A stretch of DNA of 6,162 bases from Prevotella sp. UBA1395 (GCA_002305235.1 DBQL01000193.1:32972-39133); one strand, 5' to 3'; positions 1 through 6,162 are shown, counted from the first letter of the stretch. Numbers and translations: made by a program. Notes: generated from the sequence alone by a model not told the origin.

Positions 1-677
1 TTGTGCATGCCGTCGATATCTGTCCAAATCTGGATTTCCTCGGCGGGGAGCGCGGCACCGATGAGCGACGCGGTGTAGTCGGAACCTCCACGCTGAAGGT
101 TGTCTATCTCACCGTAGGCATTGCGGCAGATAAACCCTTGTGTGATATAGATCTGATAGCCTTGGTTCTCATCCATCACGGCACGCAATTTCTCGCGGAT
201 ATACTGCATGTCGGGCTCGGCATTCTTGTCTGTGCGCATGAATTCGAGCGCGTCGAGAAGCGTAGCCTTGATGCCCGTCTCCTTCAAATAATTGATAACC
301 ATATTGGTAGAGATCACCTCGCCTTGCGCAACGATGGTCTTTTCCTCAAAACTCGTGAAGATGTCTTTGGTGAAAGTACGCAGGAAGTTGAACTTCTCGG
401 TCAAAAAATCAGACGTCTTCTTGCGGTATTCCTCGGTGGAATACAGCTCCGGAATGTGTTTCTGATACTTCTTTTCCAGATTGTTGATGACTTCGTTGGC
501 GCCCTCCGGATTTTTCTTATAGAGGTAATCGCAAATTTCAACGAGTGAATTGGTTGTGCCACTCATGGCCGAGAGCACTACAAAAGTTGGTTCGCCGGAT
601 TCTGTAATCAGTGAGGCGACGCTCTTCATGCGTTCTGGGCTTCCTACGGAAGTTCCTCCAAATTTAAGTACCTTCAT
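1..677 (-). CDS. lysC: Aspartate kinase, N-terminal part (cut by window edge)
   Basis: Aspartate kinase phosphorylates L-aspartate with ATP to 4-phospho-aspartate, the first step towards lysine/diaminopimelate, threonine and methionine, in the cytoplasm. The reading frame opens at an ATG at 675-677 and stays open to base 1, giving 225 complete codons. The N-terminus MKVLKFGGTSVGS carries the KFGGTS nucleotide-binding motif at residues 5-10. An AQGEVIST segment (about 117-124) fits the substrate-binding region, and LQRGGSDYTA (about 194-203) followed by WTDIDGMH (about 218-225) matches the conserved core of the kinase fold. The C-terminal ACT regulatory domains, if present, lie beyond the window, so a monofunctional LysC cannot be told from a ThrA-type kinase-dehydrogenase fusion. 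It lies 73 nt after the ftsE-like gene on the same strand. I saw no clear TAnnTTTG box in that gap, so read-through from upstream is possible. The family is secure; the symbol is less so. Confidence 0.93.
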   Translation of the reverse strand, partial: MKVLKFGGTSVGSPERMKSVASLITESGEPTFVVLSAMSGTTNSLVEICDYLYKKNPEGANEVINNLEKKYQKHIPELYSTEEYRKKTSDFLTEKFNFLRTFTKDIFTSFEEKTIVAQGEVISTNMVINYLKETGIKATLLDALEFMRTDKNAEPDMQYIREKLRAVMDENQGYQIYITQGFICRNAYGEIDNLQRGGSDYTASLIGAALPAEEIQIWTDIDGMH

Positions 678-750
678 TCTATTACTCTTTATTTAATCTG
701 ATTTTCTTGATGAATTATTACCGTCTTGATTGTTCGCATCGATGTTGTTC
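678..750 (-). other. Spacer between ftsE-like gene and lysC, no clear signal
   Basis: This 73-nt AT-rich spacer precedes the aspartate kinase gene. Read on the minus strand it ends in an A-rich stretch just before the ATG, as is common in Bacteroidetes leaders, where strong Shine-Dalgarno sites are rare. It holds an 8-bp palindrome CATCGATG at 737-744 flanked by two copies of a six-base word (730-735 and 745-750). I see no hairpin followed by a T-run and no match to TAnnTTTG. A lysC promoter here cannot be excluded, but nothing shows one. Confidence 0.4.
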
Positions 751-1461
751 CTACTCTTCTTCCTCCGAGAGATCGAGCTTGTTATACTCGTTTGTCACAT
801 CAGAGATGGTCGCGTCCTTGCACTGATATACGATGCCGGGAAAGCGGTCGAGCATGGGAATGTTGTGGGTAGACATCACCACGGCTGTGCCCTGAAGTGT
901 AATATCTTTGAGCAGGCGCACGATATTTGTCGCGGTCTCGGGGTCGAGGTTGCCCGTTGGCTCATCGGCAATCACTATTTTGGGATGATTGAGCAGTGAG
1001 CGGGCTATGGCAATGCGTTGCTGCTCGCCGCCCGACAGCTCGTGGGGCATACTGTCTTTTTTGTCGGTCATACCCACGGCGTTGAGCACTTCGTCTATGC
1101 GCTGTTCGATTTCAGCCTTGTCTTTCCATCCGGTGGCTTTCAGGACAAACTTGAGATTCTTATAGACCGAACGGTCGTGAAGCAGTTGGAAGTCTTGGAA
1201 GATGATGCCCATCTCCTTCCTGAAGGCCGGAATCTCCCTGCGTCGGAGCGATTTCAGGTCGCGCCCCAACACTTCGGCTTTCTCCGTTTCGTCTTCCACG
1301 AGGTCGAGTTCGCAATACATCGTCTTCAGCAACGAGCTTTTGCCCGACCCCACTTTGCCTATGATATAGATAAACTCGCCTTCGTCTACTTGGAAGTTCA
1401 CGTCCTTGAGGATGAGCTTATCTTGTTGGTATATGTTAACTTTTTGATATTCTATCAGCAT
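751..1461 (-). CDS. ftsE: FtsE-like cell-division ABC transporter ATP-binding protein
   Basis: This 236-residue ABC ATPase has every nucleotide-binding motif: Walker A GKVGSGKSS (35-43), Q-loop Q89, signature LSGGEQQR (142-149), Walker B IVIADEP with catalytic E167, D-loop GNLDPE and switch H199 in STHN. The segment after the Q-loop (FQLLHDRSVYKN, 91-102) resembles FtsE, where FQ-LL-DR-V is typical, rather than metabolite importers. The length is close to the usual 220-235. FtsE works with the membrane protein FtsX at the inner membrane to control septal peptidoglycan hydrolysis during division. The tail after about 222 is acidic and ends in four Glu. It starts 38 nt after hisIE on the same strand, probably within the same transcript. 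No ftsX flanks it here, so a LolD/MacB-type ATPase is the main alternative. The ABC assignment is certain; FtsE is likely. Confidence 0.88.
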   Translation of the reverse strand: MLIEYQKVNIYQQDKLILKDVNFQVDEGEFIYIIGKVGSGKSSLLKTMYCELDLVEDETEKAEVLGRDLKSLRRREIPAFRKEMGIIFQDFQLLHDRSVYKNLKFVLKATGWKDKAEIEQRIDEVLNAVGMTDKKDSMPHELSGGEQQRIAIARSLLNHPKIVIADEPTGNLDPETATNIVRLLKDITLQGTAVVMSTHNIPMLDRFPGIVYQCKDATISDVTNEYNKLDLSEEEE

Positions 1462-1499
1462 GCTCTCAGCTTTTTCAAGTCAGTATTTGGGTTATGAGG

Positions 1500-2147
1500 T
1501 CATTTCATCGTGCCCTTGGCCTTGGCAATGCGGCGTGCCTTGTCCCAGTCGGGATCATGGCGTTTGGCCAGTTCGTGGGCCACATCCTCGATGCGCAAGC
1601 CTTTGCCCGTGAGCAGAACAATGAGGTGATAGATCAGGTCGGAGCTTTCATAGATAAACTTTTCGGTATCTCCGTTGGTGGCTTCGATTATGGTTTCCAC
1701 CGCCTCTTCGCCCACTTTCTGCGCCATTTTGTTCACGCCTTTCTTGAAAAGGCTGGTCGTATAGCTTCCTTCCGGCATCTCTTCATGCCGCTTGTCAATG
1801 AAATCCTGCAGCTCGGAAAGGAACAAGATGGGGTTCAGCTCATTCTCCTCACCCCAGCAGGTGCCCGTTCCCTTGTGACAGGTCGGCCCGTCAGGATGCA
1901 CGAGAACGAGCAGAGTGTCGTTGTCGCAGTCTGCCTTGATGCTCACAAGATGCAAGAAGTTGCCCGAGGTCTCGCCCTTGGTCCACAGGCAATTCCTGCT
2001 GCGACTCCAAAAAGTGACCTTCTTTGTCTCGACGGTCTTGTTGTAAGCTTCCTCATTCATGAAGCCCAGCATGAGCACATTCTTGGTCACGGCGTCTTGG
2101 ACAATGGCCGGAACCAGTCCGTTCATCTTGTCAAAATCTATCTTCAT
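1500..2147 (-). CDS. hisIE: Bifunctional phosphoribosyl-AMP cyclohydrolase / phosphoribosyl-ATP pyrophosphatase
   Basis: This fused enzyme does steps 2 and 3 of histidine synthesis: the HisE domain splits pyrophosphate from phosphoribosyl-ATP, and the HisI domain opens the adenine ring of phosphoribosyl-AMP to give ProFAR. I chose the ATG at 2145-2147 (215 residues). The protein then begins MKIDFDKMNGLVPAIVQD, where the family normally starts, and an AAAGA stretch precedes it. A start at 2198 would add 17 residues with no family resemblance. The HisI domain fills about 1-105: WSRSRN (47-52), KGETSGN, the metal-binding DCDND (73-77) and probable zinc cysteines C74, C90 and C97. The HisE domain (about 110-215) has KVGEEAVETIIEA (144-156) and ESSDLIYH (167-174), the acidic helices that bind Mg and pyrophosphate. 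It lies 74 nt after hisF, the widest gap in the his run, and 38 nt before the ftsE-like gene. Both domains look intact. Confidence 0.96.
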   Translation of the reverse strand: MKIDFDKMNGLVPAIVQDAVTKNVLMLGFMNEEAYNKTVETKKVTFWSRSRNCLWTKGETSGNFLHLVSIKADCDNDTLLVLVHPDGPTCHKGTGTCWGEENELNPILFLSELQDFIDKRHEEMPEGSYTTSLFKKGVNKMAQKVGEEAVETIIEATNGDTEKFIYESSDLIYHLIVLLTGKGLRIEDVAHELAKRHDPDWDKARRIAKAKGTMK

Positions 2148-2221
2148 GTCGTATATTCTTTCAATTGTTTGGATGTATCGGCCGCAGGGGCATGTCACCG
2201 ACAGGCAGTGCTGTCATCGTT

Positions 2222-2986
2222 TCATCTCACCCTAATGCCTTCTTTCTTGAGATAACTCTTCAGTTCGGGGATGGCGATCTCGCCGAAATGGAAAACGCTG
2301 GCGGCCAGTGCGGCATCGGCCTTGCCCACCAAAAAAGCGTCTCTGAAATGCTCTTTGGCTCCCGCCCCGCCACTGGCGATGATCGGAATAGACACCCGTG
2401 AGGCAATCTCCGCCAAGGCTTCATTGGCAAAACCCTGTTTCACGCCGTCGTGGTCCATACTGGTAAACAGTATCTCGCCGGCCCCTCGGTCGGCCACTTC
2501 CATCGCCCAGTCGAACAATCCAAGCTCTGTGCGCTCTCGTCCGCCTTTCACATAGCAGTGCCATCCGTCGTCATCTAATCGGGCATCGATGGCACACACA
2601 CATACCTGCGACCCGAATTTCCCGGCAATCTCATCGATGAGCTTGGGATTACGGATGGCCGAGGAGTTCACGCTCACCTTGTCTGCGCCGGCGTAGAGCA
2701 GTCGTTCCACGTCTTCCAAGGCGTTGATGCCGCCGCCTACGGTAAACGGAATGTTGATTTCACGGGCCACGCGCGACACCATTTCGGTAAATGTCTTGCG
2801 CCCTTCAAAGCTCGCCGTGATGTCGAGAAACACCAGTTCGTCTGCCCCGGCCTCGCTGTATGCGCGGCCTAATTCCACCGGATCGCCTGCGGTACGCAGG
2901 TTTACGAAGTTGGTTCCCTTCACCGTCTCACCGTTTTTCACGTCGAGACAGGGTATGATTCGTTTGGCCAGTCCGTTGCAACTCAT
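2222..2986 (-). CDS. hisF: Imidazole glycerol phosphate synthase, cyclase subunit HisF
   Basis: HisF is the synthase half of the HisH-HisF complex. It uses ammonia delivered from HisH to convert PRFAR into imidazole glycerol phosphate and AICAR. The 254-residue protein is a (beta/alpha)8 barrel of normal length. The two catalytic aspartates are visible: D15 in RIIPCLDVK (D11 in Thermotoga numbering) and D134 in CAIDAR (D130). The phosphate-binding loops FTVGGGI (81-87) and IASGGAG (203-209) are intact, and [12 protein letters not shown] (175-186) is the conserved beta-6 segment. Its ATG overlaps the hisA stop in a 4-nt ATGA (2983-2986), which fixes the start and suggests translational coupling. 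Before LAKRI the protein has five residues (MSCNG), where many HisF proteins have only a Met, a harmless extension created by the overlap. Confidence 0.98.
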   Translation of the reverse strand: MSCNGLAKRIIPCLDVKNGETVKGTNFVNLRTAGDPVELGRAYSEAGADELVFLDITASFEGRKTFTEMVSRVAREINIPFTVGGGINALEDVERLLYAGADKVSVNSSAIRNPKLIDEIAGKFGSQVCVCAIDARLDDDGWHCYVKGGRERTELGLFDWAMEVADRGAGEILFTSMDHDGVKQGFANEALAEIASRVSIPIIASGGAGAKEHFRDAFLVGKADAALAASVFHFGEIAIPELKSYLKKEGIRVR

Positions 2987-3705
2987 AGTCCGAGGTCTTT
3001 GAGATTGATCTTGCCCTCATACCATGCCTTGCCAAACACGGTGGCCGGGATGCCCGCTTCTTGGAGCATGAGCATGTCTTGGCTGCTGCTCACGCCTCCA
3101 CTGGCAATGAGGTGCAGGGTGGGATAGCGGTCCATGATCTGCCGATACAGGTCGATGGCCGGTCCGGCGAGGGTGCCATCCTTGGATATATCGGTGCAGA
3201 GCACGTTTTTCACGCCGGCCTCTACATATTTGGCGAGGAACGGAAGCAGGTCTTCTGCCGAGTCCTCCTTCCATCCGTTGATGCTGATTTTGCCGTTGCG
3301 CACGTCGGCCCCGAGTATCATTCGGTTGGTGCCGTAACGCTCAATCCATTGCAAGAACAGCTCCGGATGGGTCACGGCGATGCTTCCTGCCGTTACCATC
3401 TCTGCTCCGGCGTCAAACGCCTTCTCTATATCTTCCTCGGTTTTGATGCCTCCGCCGAAGTCCACCCGCAAGCGGGTAGAGGTCGTGATGGCCTTCAGCA
3501 CCTTGTCGTTGACGATATGTTTCGACTTCGCTCCATCGAGGTCTACCACATGCAAGCGCTCAAAGCCCAGTTGCTCAAACTCGCGTGCCTGAGCCACGGG
3601 GTCTTCGTTGTAGACCTTTTTCAGAGAATAGTCACCTTTGGTGAGGCGCACACATTTCCCGTCGATGATGTCGATGGCCGGAATCAGTTCTATTTTCATT
3701 CGCAT
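2983..3705 (-). CDS. hisA: ProFAR isomerase HisA
   Basis: HisA catalyses the Amadori-type isomerisation of ProFAR to PRFAR, the substrate of HisHF. It is a (beta/alpha)8 barrel paralogous to HisF. The 240-residue product shows the first catalytic Asp in [14 protein letters not shown] (D12) and the second in [15 protein letters not shown] (D134). VDFGGGIK (81-88) and IASGGVSS (200-207) form the phosphate-binding loops, and [13 protein letters not shown] (170-182) is the family beta-6 motif. The C-terminus ends soon after the usual GKA-YEGKI segment, here GKAWYEGKI. Two in-frame ATG codons lie two codons apart (3703-3705 and 3697-3699). The first is 4 nt from the hisH stop; the second would give a protein starting [10 protein letters not shown], closer to many homologues, so the start is uncertain by two residues. 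Its stop overlaps the hisF start. Confidence 0.97.
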   Translation of the reverse strand: MRMKIELIPAIDIIDGKCVRLTKGDYSLKKVYNEDPVAQAREFEQLGFERLHVVDLDGAKSKHIVNDKVLKAITTSTRLRVDFGGGIKTEEDIEKAFDAGAEMVTAGSIAVTHPELFLQWIERYGTNRMILGADVRNGKISINGWKEDSAEDLLPFLAKYVEAGVKNVLCTDISKDGTLAGPAIDLYRQIMDRYPTLHLIASGGVSSSQDMLMLQEAGIPATVFGKAWYEGKINLKDLGL

Positions 3706-3709
3706 ACGC

Positions 3710-4303
3710 TTATTTCATGTTCAGGAAATTAGACAGGATTTTCTCTCCCACCTTACCGCTTTTCTCCGGGTGAAACTGTGTTGCCCAAAAGTTGTCTCTG
3801 TGCAAAGCGGCTGAGTAGGGCTGCACATAGTCTGCCCGTGCGATGGTAAACTCGCATGTGGGTACATAGAAGCTATGAACGAAATACACATAGTCGCGCT
3901 CGTCTATCCCCTCGAATAGCGGTGTGGAGAGGTCGTAGAGCGCGTTCCATCCCATTGCCGGCACCTTCTCGTCGGTGCTCTCGGGCCTGAAGAGTTTCAC
4001 CTCGGCGGGGAACACGCCGATGCAATCCACGTCGCCTTCCTCCGAGTGTCGGCACATCAGTTGCTGTCCCACGCAGATGCCCAGCACCGGCTGGCGCAGG
4101 TCTCTGATGAGTTCATCGAGATGGTGCTCACGCAGATAGTCCATCGTCGTCTTGGCATTGCCCTGCCCGGGAAACAGTACCCGGTCGGCCTTTTGGAGCT
4201 TTTCCGCCTCGTCGGTAATCTCCGGCTCAATGCCGATGCGCCTCAACGCGTTGACCACCGAGAAGATATTTCCGGCATTGTATTTGACAATCGCTACATC
4301 CAT
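3710..4303 (-). CDS. hisH: Imidazole glycerol phosphate synthase, glutamine amidotransferase subunit HisH
   Basis: HisH hydrolyses glutamine and channels the ammonia to HisF. The 197-residue protein is a class I glutamine amidotransferase of normal length. The catalytic triad is visible: nucleophile C77 in LGICVGQQLM, and H178 and E180 in TQFHPEKSG. The N-terminal VKYNAGN (6-12) is a typical HisH start, and FPGQGNA (44-50) holds the loop that shapes the oxyanion site. Other HisH proteins often read PGVGAF here, and the variant seems to be lineage flavour rather than damage. MGWN (117-120) and YFVHSFYV (140-147) are also family segments. Its ATG is 5 nt past the purU stop and its stop is 4 nt before hisA, so all three should be co-transcribed. 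There is no strong Shine-Dalgarno site, so translation may depend partly on coupling. Confidence 0.97.
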   Translation of the reverse strand: MDVAIVKYNAGNIFSVVNALRRIGIEPEITDEAEKLQKADRVLFPGQGNAKTTMDYLREHHLDELIRDLRQPVLGICVGQQLMCRHSEEGDVDCIGVFPAEVKLFRPESTDEKVPAMGWNALYDLSTPLFEGIDERDYVYFVHSFYVPTCEFTIARADYVQPYSAALHRDNFWATQFHPEKSGKVGEKILSNFLNMK

Positions 4304-4308
4304 GCGGC

Positions 4309-5172
4309 CTAACTGAAGATGATCGTTTTATTATTATATGTAAGGATCTTGCGCGAGATATGCTTGGTGACGGCTCTCGAGAGCACGATCTTCTCCAAGT
4401 CGCGACCTTTGGTGACCAATGATTCGGGCGTGTCTTTGTGCGACACACGCATCACGTCCTGCTCGATGATGGGTCCGGCGTCAAGTTCTGCCGTCACGTA
4501 ATGGCTCGTGGCGCCGATGATTTTCACCCCGCGCTCCCATGCCTGATGATAGGGCCGTGCCCCGACGAATGCCGGAAGGAACGAGTGGTGTATGTTGATG
4601 ATGTGGTGAGGATAGGCCTTGATCATGTCGTCGCTGATGATTTGCATGTACCTCGCGAGCACGATGAAGGTGATTTTCTCTTTTTTCAGCAGTTCCATCT
4701 CGGCAGCTTCCACCTCGGCCTTGTTGCTGTGGTCTTTCTTGATGGACCACACATAATAAGGAATGTCAAACTGCTCGGCCACATATCTCAGGTCTTCGTG
4801 GTTGCTGATGATGCAGGGAATGTCCACATTCCATTCTCCGGCCTTGTATCGGGCGAGCAGATCGTAGAGGCAATGGCTCATCTTGCTCACGAAGATGGCC
4901 ATGCGAGGCCGCTCGTCATTATAGTAAAGGTTGAACGTCATTTGGTATCTCTGCGCATAAAGCGTTTCGATATAGTCTCTGATCTTGTCGCGCGGAATCA
5001 AGAATTTGGAGAGTTCCCATTCAATTCGCATGAAGAACATGCCGTCCTCGCGGTCTACATATTGGTCGAGATAAACGATGTTACCCTTGTTGTCTGTAAT
5101 AAACTTGGTGACTTCAGAAATAATACCCGGCTTGTCTTGGCAATGTAAAAGCATTACTGCTGTTGGCTTCAT
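4309..5172 (-). CDS. purU: Formyltetrahydrofolate deformylase PurU
   Basis: PurU hydrolyses 10-formyl-tetrahydrofolate to formate and tetrahydrofolate, which helps balance one-carbon pools and, in E. coli, supplies formate for PurT. The 287-residue protein has the two expected parts. An N-terminal ACT-like domain (about 1-80, with LLHCQDKPGIISEVTKFI) is where E. coli PurU senses methionine and glycine. A C-terminal formyl-transferase-fold domain follows (about 88-287). The catalytic trio shared with GAR transformylase is visible: N193 and H195 in INIHHSFLP, and D231 in ELDAGPII. RPYHQAWERGVKIIGATSHYV (about 206-226) is the conserved core between them. The ACT domain and the lack of a longer C-terminal domain separate it from PurN and from Met-tRNA formyltransferase. 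It is the first gene of the tight purU-hisHAF run, preceded by a promoter-like sequence. Confidence 0.96.
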   Translation of the reverse strand: MKPTAVMLLHCQDKPGIISEVTKFITDNKGNIVYLDQYVDREDGMFFMRIEWELSKFLIPRDKIRDYIETLYAQRYQMTFNLYYNDERPRMAIFVSKMSHCLYDLLARYKAGEWNVDIPCIISNHEDLRYVAEQFDIPYYVWSIKKDHSNKAEVEAAEMELLKKEKITFIVLARYMQIISDDMIKAYPHHIINIHHSFLPAFVGARPYHQAWERGVKIIGATSHYVTAELDAGPIIEQDVMRVSHKDTPESLVTKGRDLEKIVLSRAVTKHISRKILTYNNKTIIFS

Positions 5173-5369
5173 TTGAAATTGTTTTAATTAATTCTGCAAA
5201 TTTACATAAATTCTTTTAGAATGAAGCAATATTGAAAGAGAAAAATGGAGTTTATTTTCAAACTGTAATAAATTTGCTCCAAATTCTGTTTTTTGTATTC
5301 CCGGCGTATGAATATGCTTGCTATTGTCACTGTGGCATGTGCGCCTCTCTCCCTCATGACATCGGGAGT
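5173..5369. other. AT-rich spacer between FHA gene and purU
   Basis: This 197-nt spacer is the longest non-coding stretch in the window. The half next to purU is very AT-rich and carries the promoter candidate. The half next to the FHA gene is GC-richer. There a CTCCC/GGGAG inverted repeat (5349-5353 and 5364-5368, 10-nt loop) sits immediately after the FHA stop on the minus strand. It has no following T-run, so it is a poor intrinsic terminator, though it could slow 3' decay or pause RNA polymerase. I see no RNA gene or conserved short ORF. Confidence 0.45.
5197..5229 (-). promoter_or_regulatory. Putative Bacteroidetes-type promoter for the purU-his cluster
   Basis: On the minus strand, 5204-5197 reads TAAATTTG, an exact match to the Bacteroidetes -7 consensus TAnnTTTG. 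A TTG at 5229-5227 could serve as the -33 element, but the spacer is 22 nt, slightly longer than usual, so that half is weak. Transcription would start a few bases past the -7 box, leaving a leader of only about 15-20 nt before the purU ATG. That is too short for a His leader peptide, T-box or riboswitch, so any control here would act at initiation or from outside. In AT-rich DNA an 8-base match with two free positions can arise by chance. Confidence 0.5.
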
Positions 5370-5903
5370 TTAGTCGTCCTCGTCGTCGTGGGTCTTGAGG
5401 ATGATCGATGTGGCGCCGATGGTAAACAGCGTACCGTGGTCGATGACACGGCTTTCGCGGTCGCCCAGTATCTCATTGTCAACAAAAGTACCCGTGTTGC
5501 TCGGTCCGTCGCGCAACACATACTTGAGCCTGCCCGCCTTGTCCTTGCTCACCTTGATGCAGCAGTGGGTCATGTCCATGCTGGGGTCGTCGGTACGTAT
5601 GGGGCAATGCACCTCCACACCCTTTTGGTATCGGCCTATCAGGTTGTCGCCCATGAAGAGCGGTATCGTCTGTTTGTAGTGGAAAACATTCTCGATGACC
5701 ACGATGTGCCCCACGGGTTGGGGCACCTGCTCGGTGTCGACAGGCTGTTGCGGCTGCTTGCCCGATGTCTTGGACTTACCCAATCGCACCGCGAATTTGT
5801 GGCCGCAGTAAGGGCAGTTGAATGCCAGCGCCTGACCGATGGCGTATTTCTTGTCATCGAAAGTGATGTGATTGTTGCATTTGGGACAACGTAAACGCTT
5901 CAT
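5370..5903 (-). CDS. Zinc-ribbon plus FHA-domain protein
   Basis: This small cytoplasmic-type protein (177 residues, no signal peptide or membrane segment) has two modules. The N-terminal zinc ribbon has CPKC (6-9) and CPYC (30-33), with the spacing of MJ0042-type ribbons. A Pro/Gln-rich linker (about 44-64) leads to a forkhead-associated domain (about 66-170), a fold that binds phosphothreonine. FHA landmarks are the GR in LIGR (R91), the S/T-H pair at T112-H113, and SNTGTFVDN (135-143), where the binding Asn/Thr loop is expected. The end is acidic (DDEDD). R91, H113 and the 135-139 loop are kept, so phosphopeptide binding is plausible but not shown; T112 replaces the more usual Ser. Its ATG is 6 nt past the stop of the SPOR gene, so the two are probably co-transcribed. 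The partner kinase or phosphoprotein is not in the window, and function is unknown beyond the domains. Confidence 0.9.
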   Translation of the reverse strand: MKRLRCPKCNNHITFDDKKYAIGQALAFNCPYCGHKFAVRLGKSKTSGKQPQQPVDTEQVPQPVGHIVVIENVFHYKQTIPLFMGDNLIGRYQKGVEVHCPIRTDDPSMDMTHCCIKVSKDKAGRLKYVLRDGPSNTGTFVDNEILGDRESRVIDHGTLFTIGATSIILKTHDDEDD

Positions 5904-5909
5904 ATTGTC

Positions 5910-6162
5910 TTAGTATTTCATGATCCACGCTTCGCCAAACTCTTTGTCCTGCCGAAGTTCTGTCATGGCGTGTGATGCCTCCTGCCGTGTGGCATAGTTG
6001 CCGTAAACCACCTGATTGTTGCTCTTGGTGAACAGCACCTGTGCCGAGGCGTAGCCCCTGCGGTGCAGGTCGGCCACGTAGGTCGACGCGTTTCTCTTGC
6101 TCACCTTGCTGGCCAGCACGATGGTAAAGCCCTTGGCCGTCCGCGAAGCCACTGTCTCGGGC
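5910..6162 (-). CDS. SPOR-domain protein, C-terminal part (cut by window edge)
   Basis: The frame is open from base 6162 to the TAA at 5910-5912 and covers only the last 84 or so residues. They form one SPOR domain: a first strand GFTIVLASKV, a helix with NASTYVADLHRRGY, then strands AQVLFT and NQVVYGNY, a second helix with RQEASHAMTEL, and a last strand EAWIMKY. SPOR domains bind septal peptidoglycan stripped of stem peptides, so the protein is probably envelope-associated, with a signal peptide or membrane anchor in the missing N-terminal part. A GTG at 6150-6152 is unlikely to be the true start: it leaves almost nothing before the first strand, and the frame continues upstream as P-E-T. 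The FHA gene follows after 6 nt. Domain assignment is strong; overall architecture and role cannot be judged. Confidence 0.85.
   Translation of the reverse strand, partial: PETVASRTAKGFTIVLASKVSKRNASTYVADLHRRGYASAQVLFTKSNNQVVYGNYATRQEASHAMTELRQDKEFGEAWIMKY

Noticed and set aside
730..750. Repeated TTGTTC words around a CATCGATG palindrome as an operator
   Set aside because: The unit is too short and appears once; chance is the simplest explanation and no known regulator site matches.
2148..2198. A 17-residue N-terminal extension of HisIE from an ATG at 2198
   Set aside because: The extension (with Cys at positions 3 and 5) has no counterpart I know in HisIE proteins, while the ATG at 2147 matches the family start and has a better upstream A/G-rich stretch.
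1494..2255. Long plus-strand open frame of 253 codons opposite hisIE
   Set aside because: It is antisense to an intact hisIE with full catalytic motifs, and its translation resembles no family I know. Such frames arise from the codon bias of GC-richer genes on the other strand.
2222..3705. hisA and hisF as a recent tandem duplication
   Set aside because: They are ancient paralogous barrels found across bacteria; here they differ throughout and each has its own diagnostic motifs.
4438..5148. Plus-strand open frame of 236 codons opposite purU
   Set aside because: It lies wholly within the well-supported purU gene on the other strand and shows no recognisable domain.
5349..5368. Inverted repeat after the FHA gene as an intrinsic terminator
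   Set aside because: The stem is only 5 bp with a 10-nt loop, and no T-run follows on the minus strand.
5232..5894. Plus-strand open frame of 220 codons starting in the purU/FHA spacer, with a hydrophobic start
   Set aside because: It begins at a TTG, most of it is antisense to the FHA gene, and the hydrophobic stretch comes from AT-rich spacer. There is no family signal.

Overview
The window looks like ordinary chromosomal DNA from a member of the Bacteroidales, probably Prevotella-like. This is inferred from protein character, such as the FtsE with a GKVGSGKSS P-loop, the fused HisIE and the small C-terminal SPOR protein. It also fits the one good promoter candidate, whose -7 box (TAAATTTG) matches the Bacteroidetes pattern TAnnTTTG. 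Strong Shine-Dalgarno sites are absent, AT-rich spacers separate GC-richer genes, and species cannot be named from this sequence alone.

All nine genes lie on the minus strand, so transcription runs from high to low coordinates. Upstream (5370-6162) is the end of a SPOR-domain protein, cut by the window edge, followed 6 nt later by a small zinc-ribbon/FHA protein. A 197-nt AT-rich spacer with a putative promoter follows. Next is a tight cluster: purU (formyltetrahydrofolate deformylase), hisH, hisA and hisF, with gaps of 5 and 4 nt and then a 4-nt ATGA overlap. After 74 nt comes hisIE, after 38 nt an FtsE-type ABC ATPase, and after 73 nt the start of an aspartate kinase gene (lysC) that leaves the window at its low-coordinate end.

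The his genes encode the middle of histidine synthesis. HisIE turns phosphoribosyl-ATP into ProFAR, HisA isomerises it to PRFAR, and HisH/HisF convert PRFAR plus glutamine into imidazole glycerol phosphate and AICAR. AICAR re-enters purine synthesis and needs 10-formyl-THF, the pool that PurU drains, so the purU-his pairing makes metabolic sense. The early and late steps (hisG, hisD, hisC, hisB) are not here and must be elsewhere if the pathway is complete. Aspartate kinase feeds the Lys/Thr/Met branch, while FtsE belongs to cell division and has no obvious metabolic link.

I found no tRNA, rRNA, CRISPR array, insertion sequence, phage gene or defence system, and no convincing undescribed system. 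The most interesting points are the gene neighbourhood (purU heading a partial his cluster, and ftsE without ftsX beside it) and the little-characterised SPOR plus zinc-ribbon/FHA pair.
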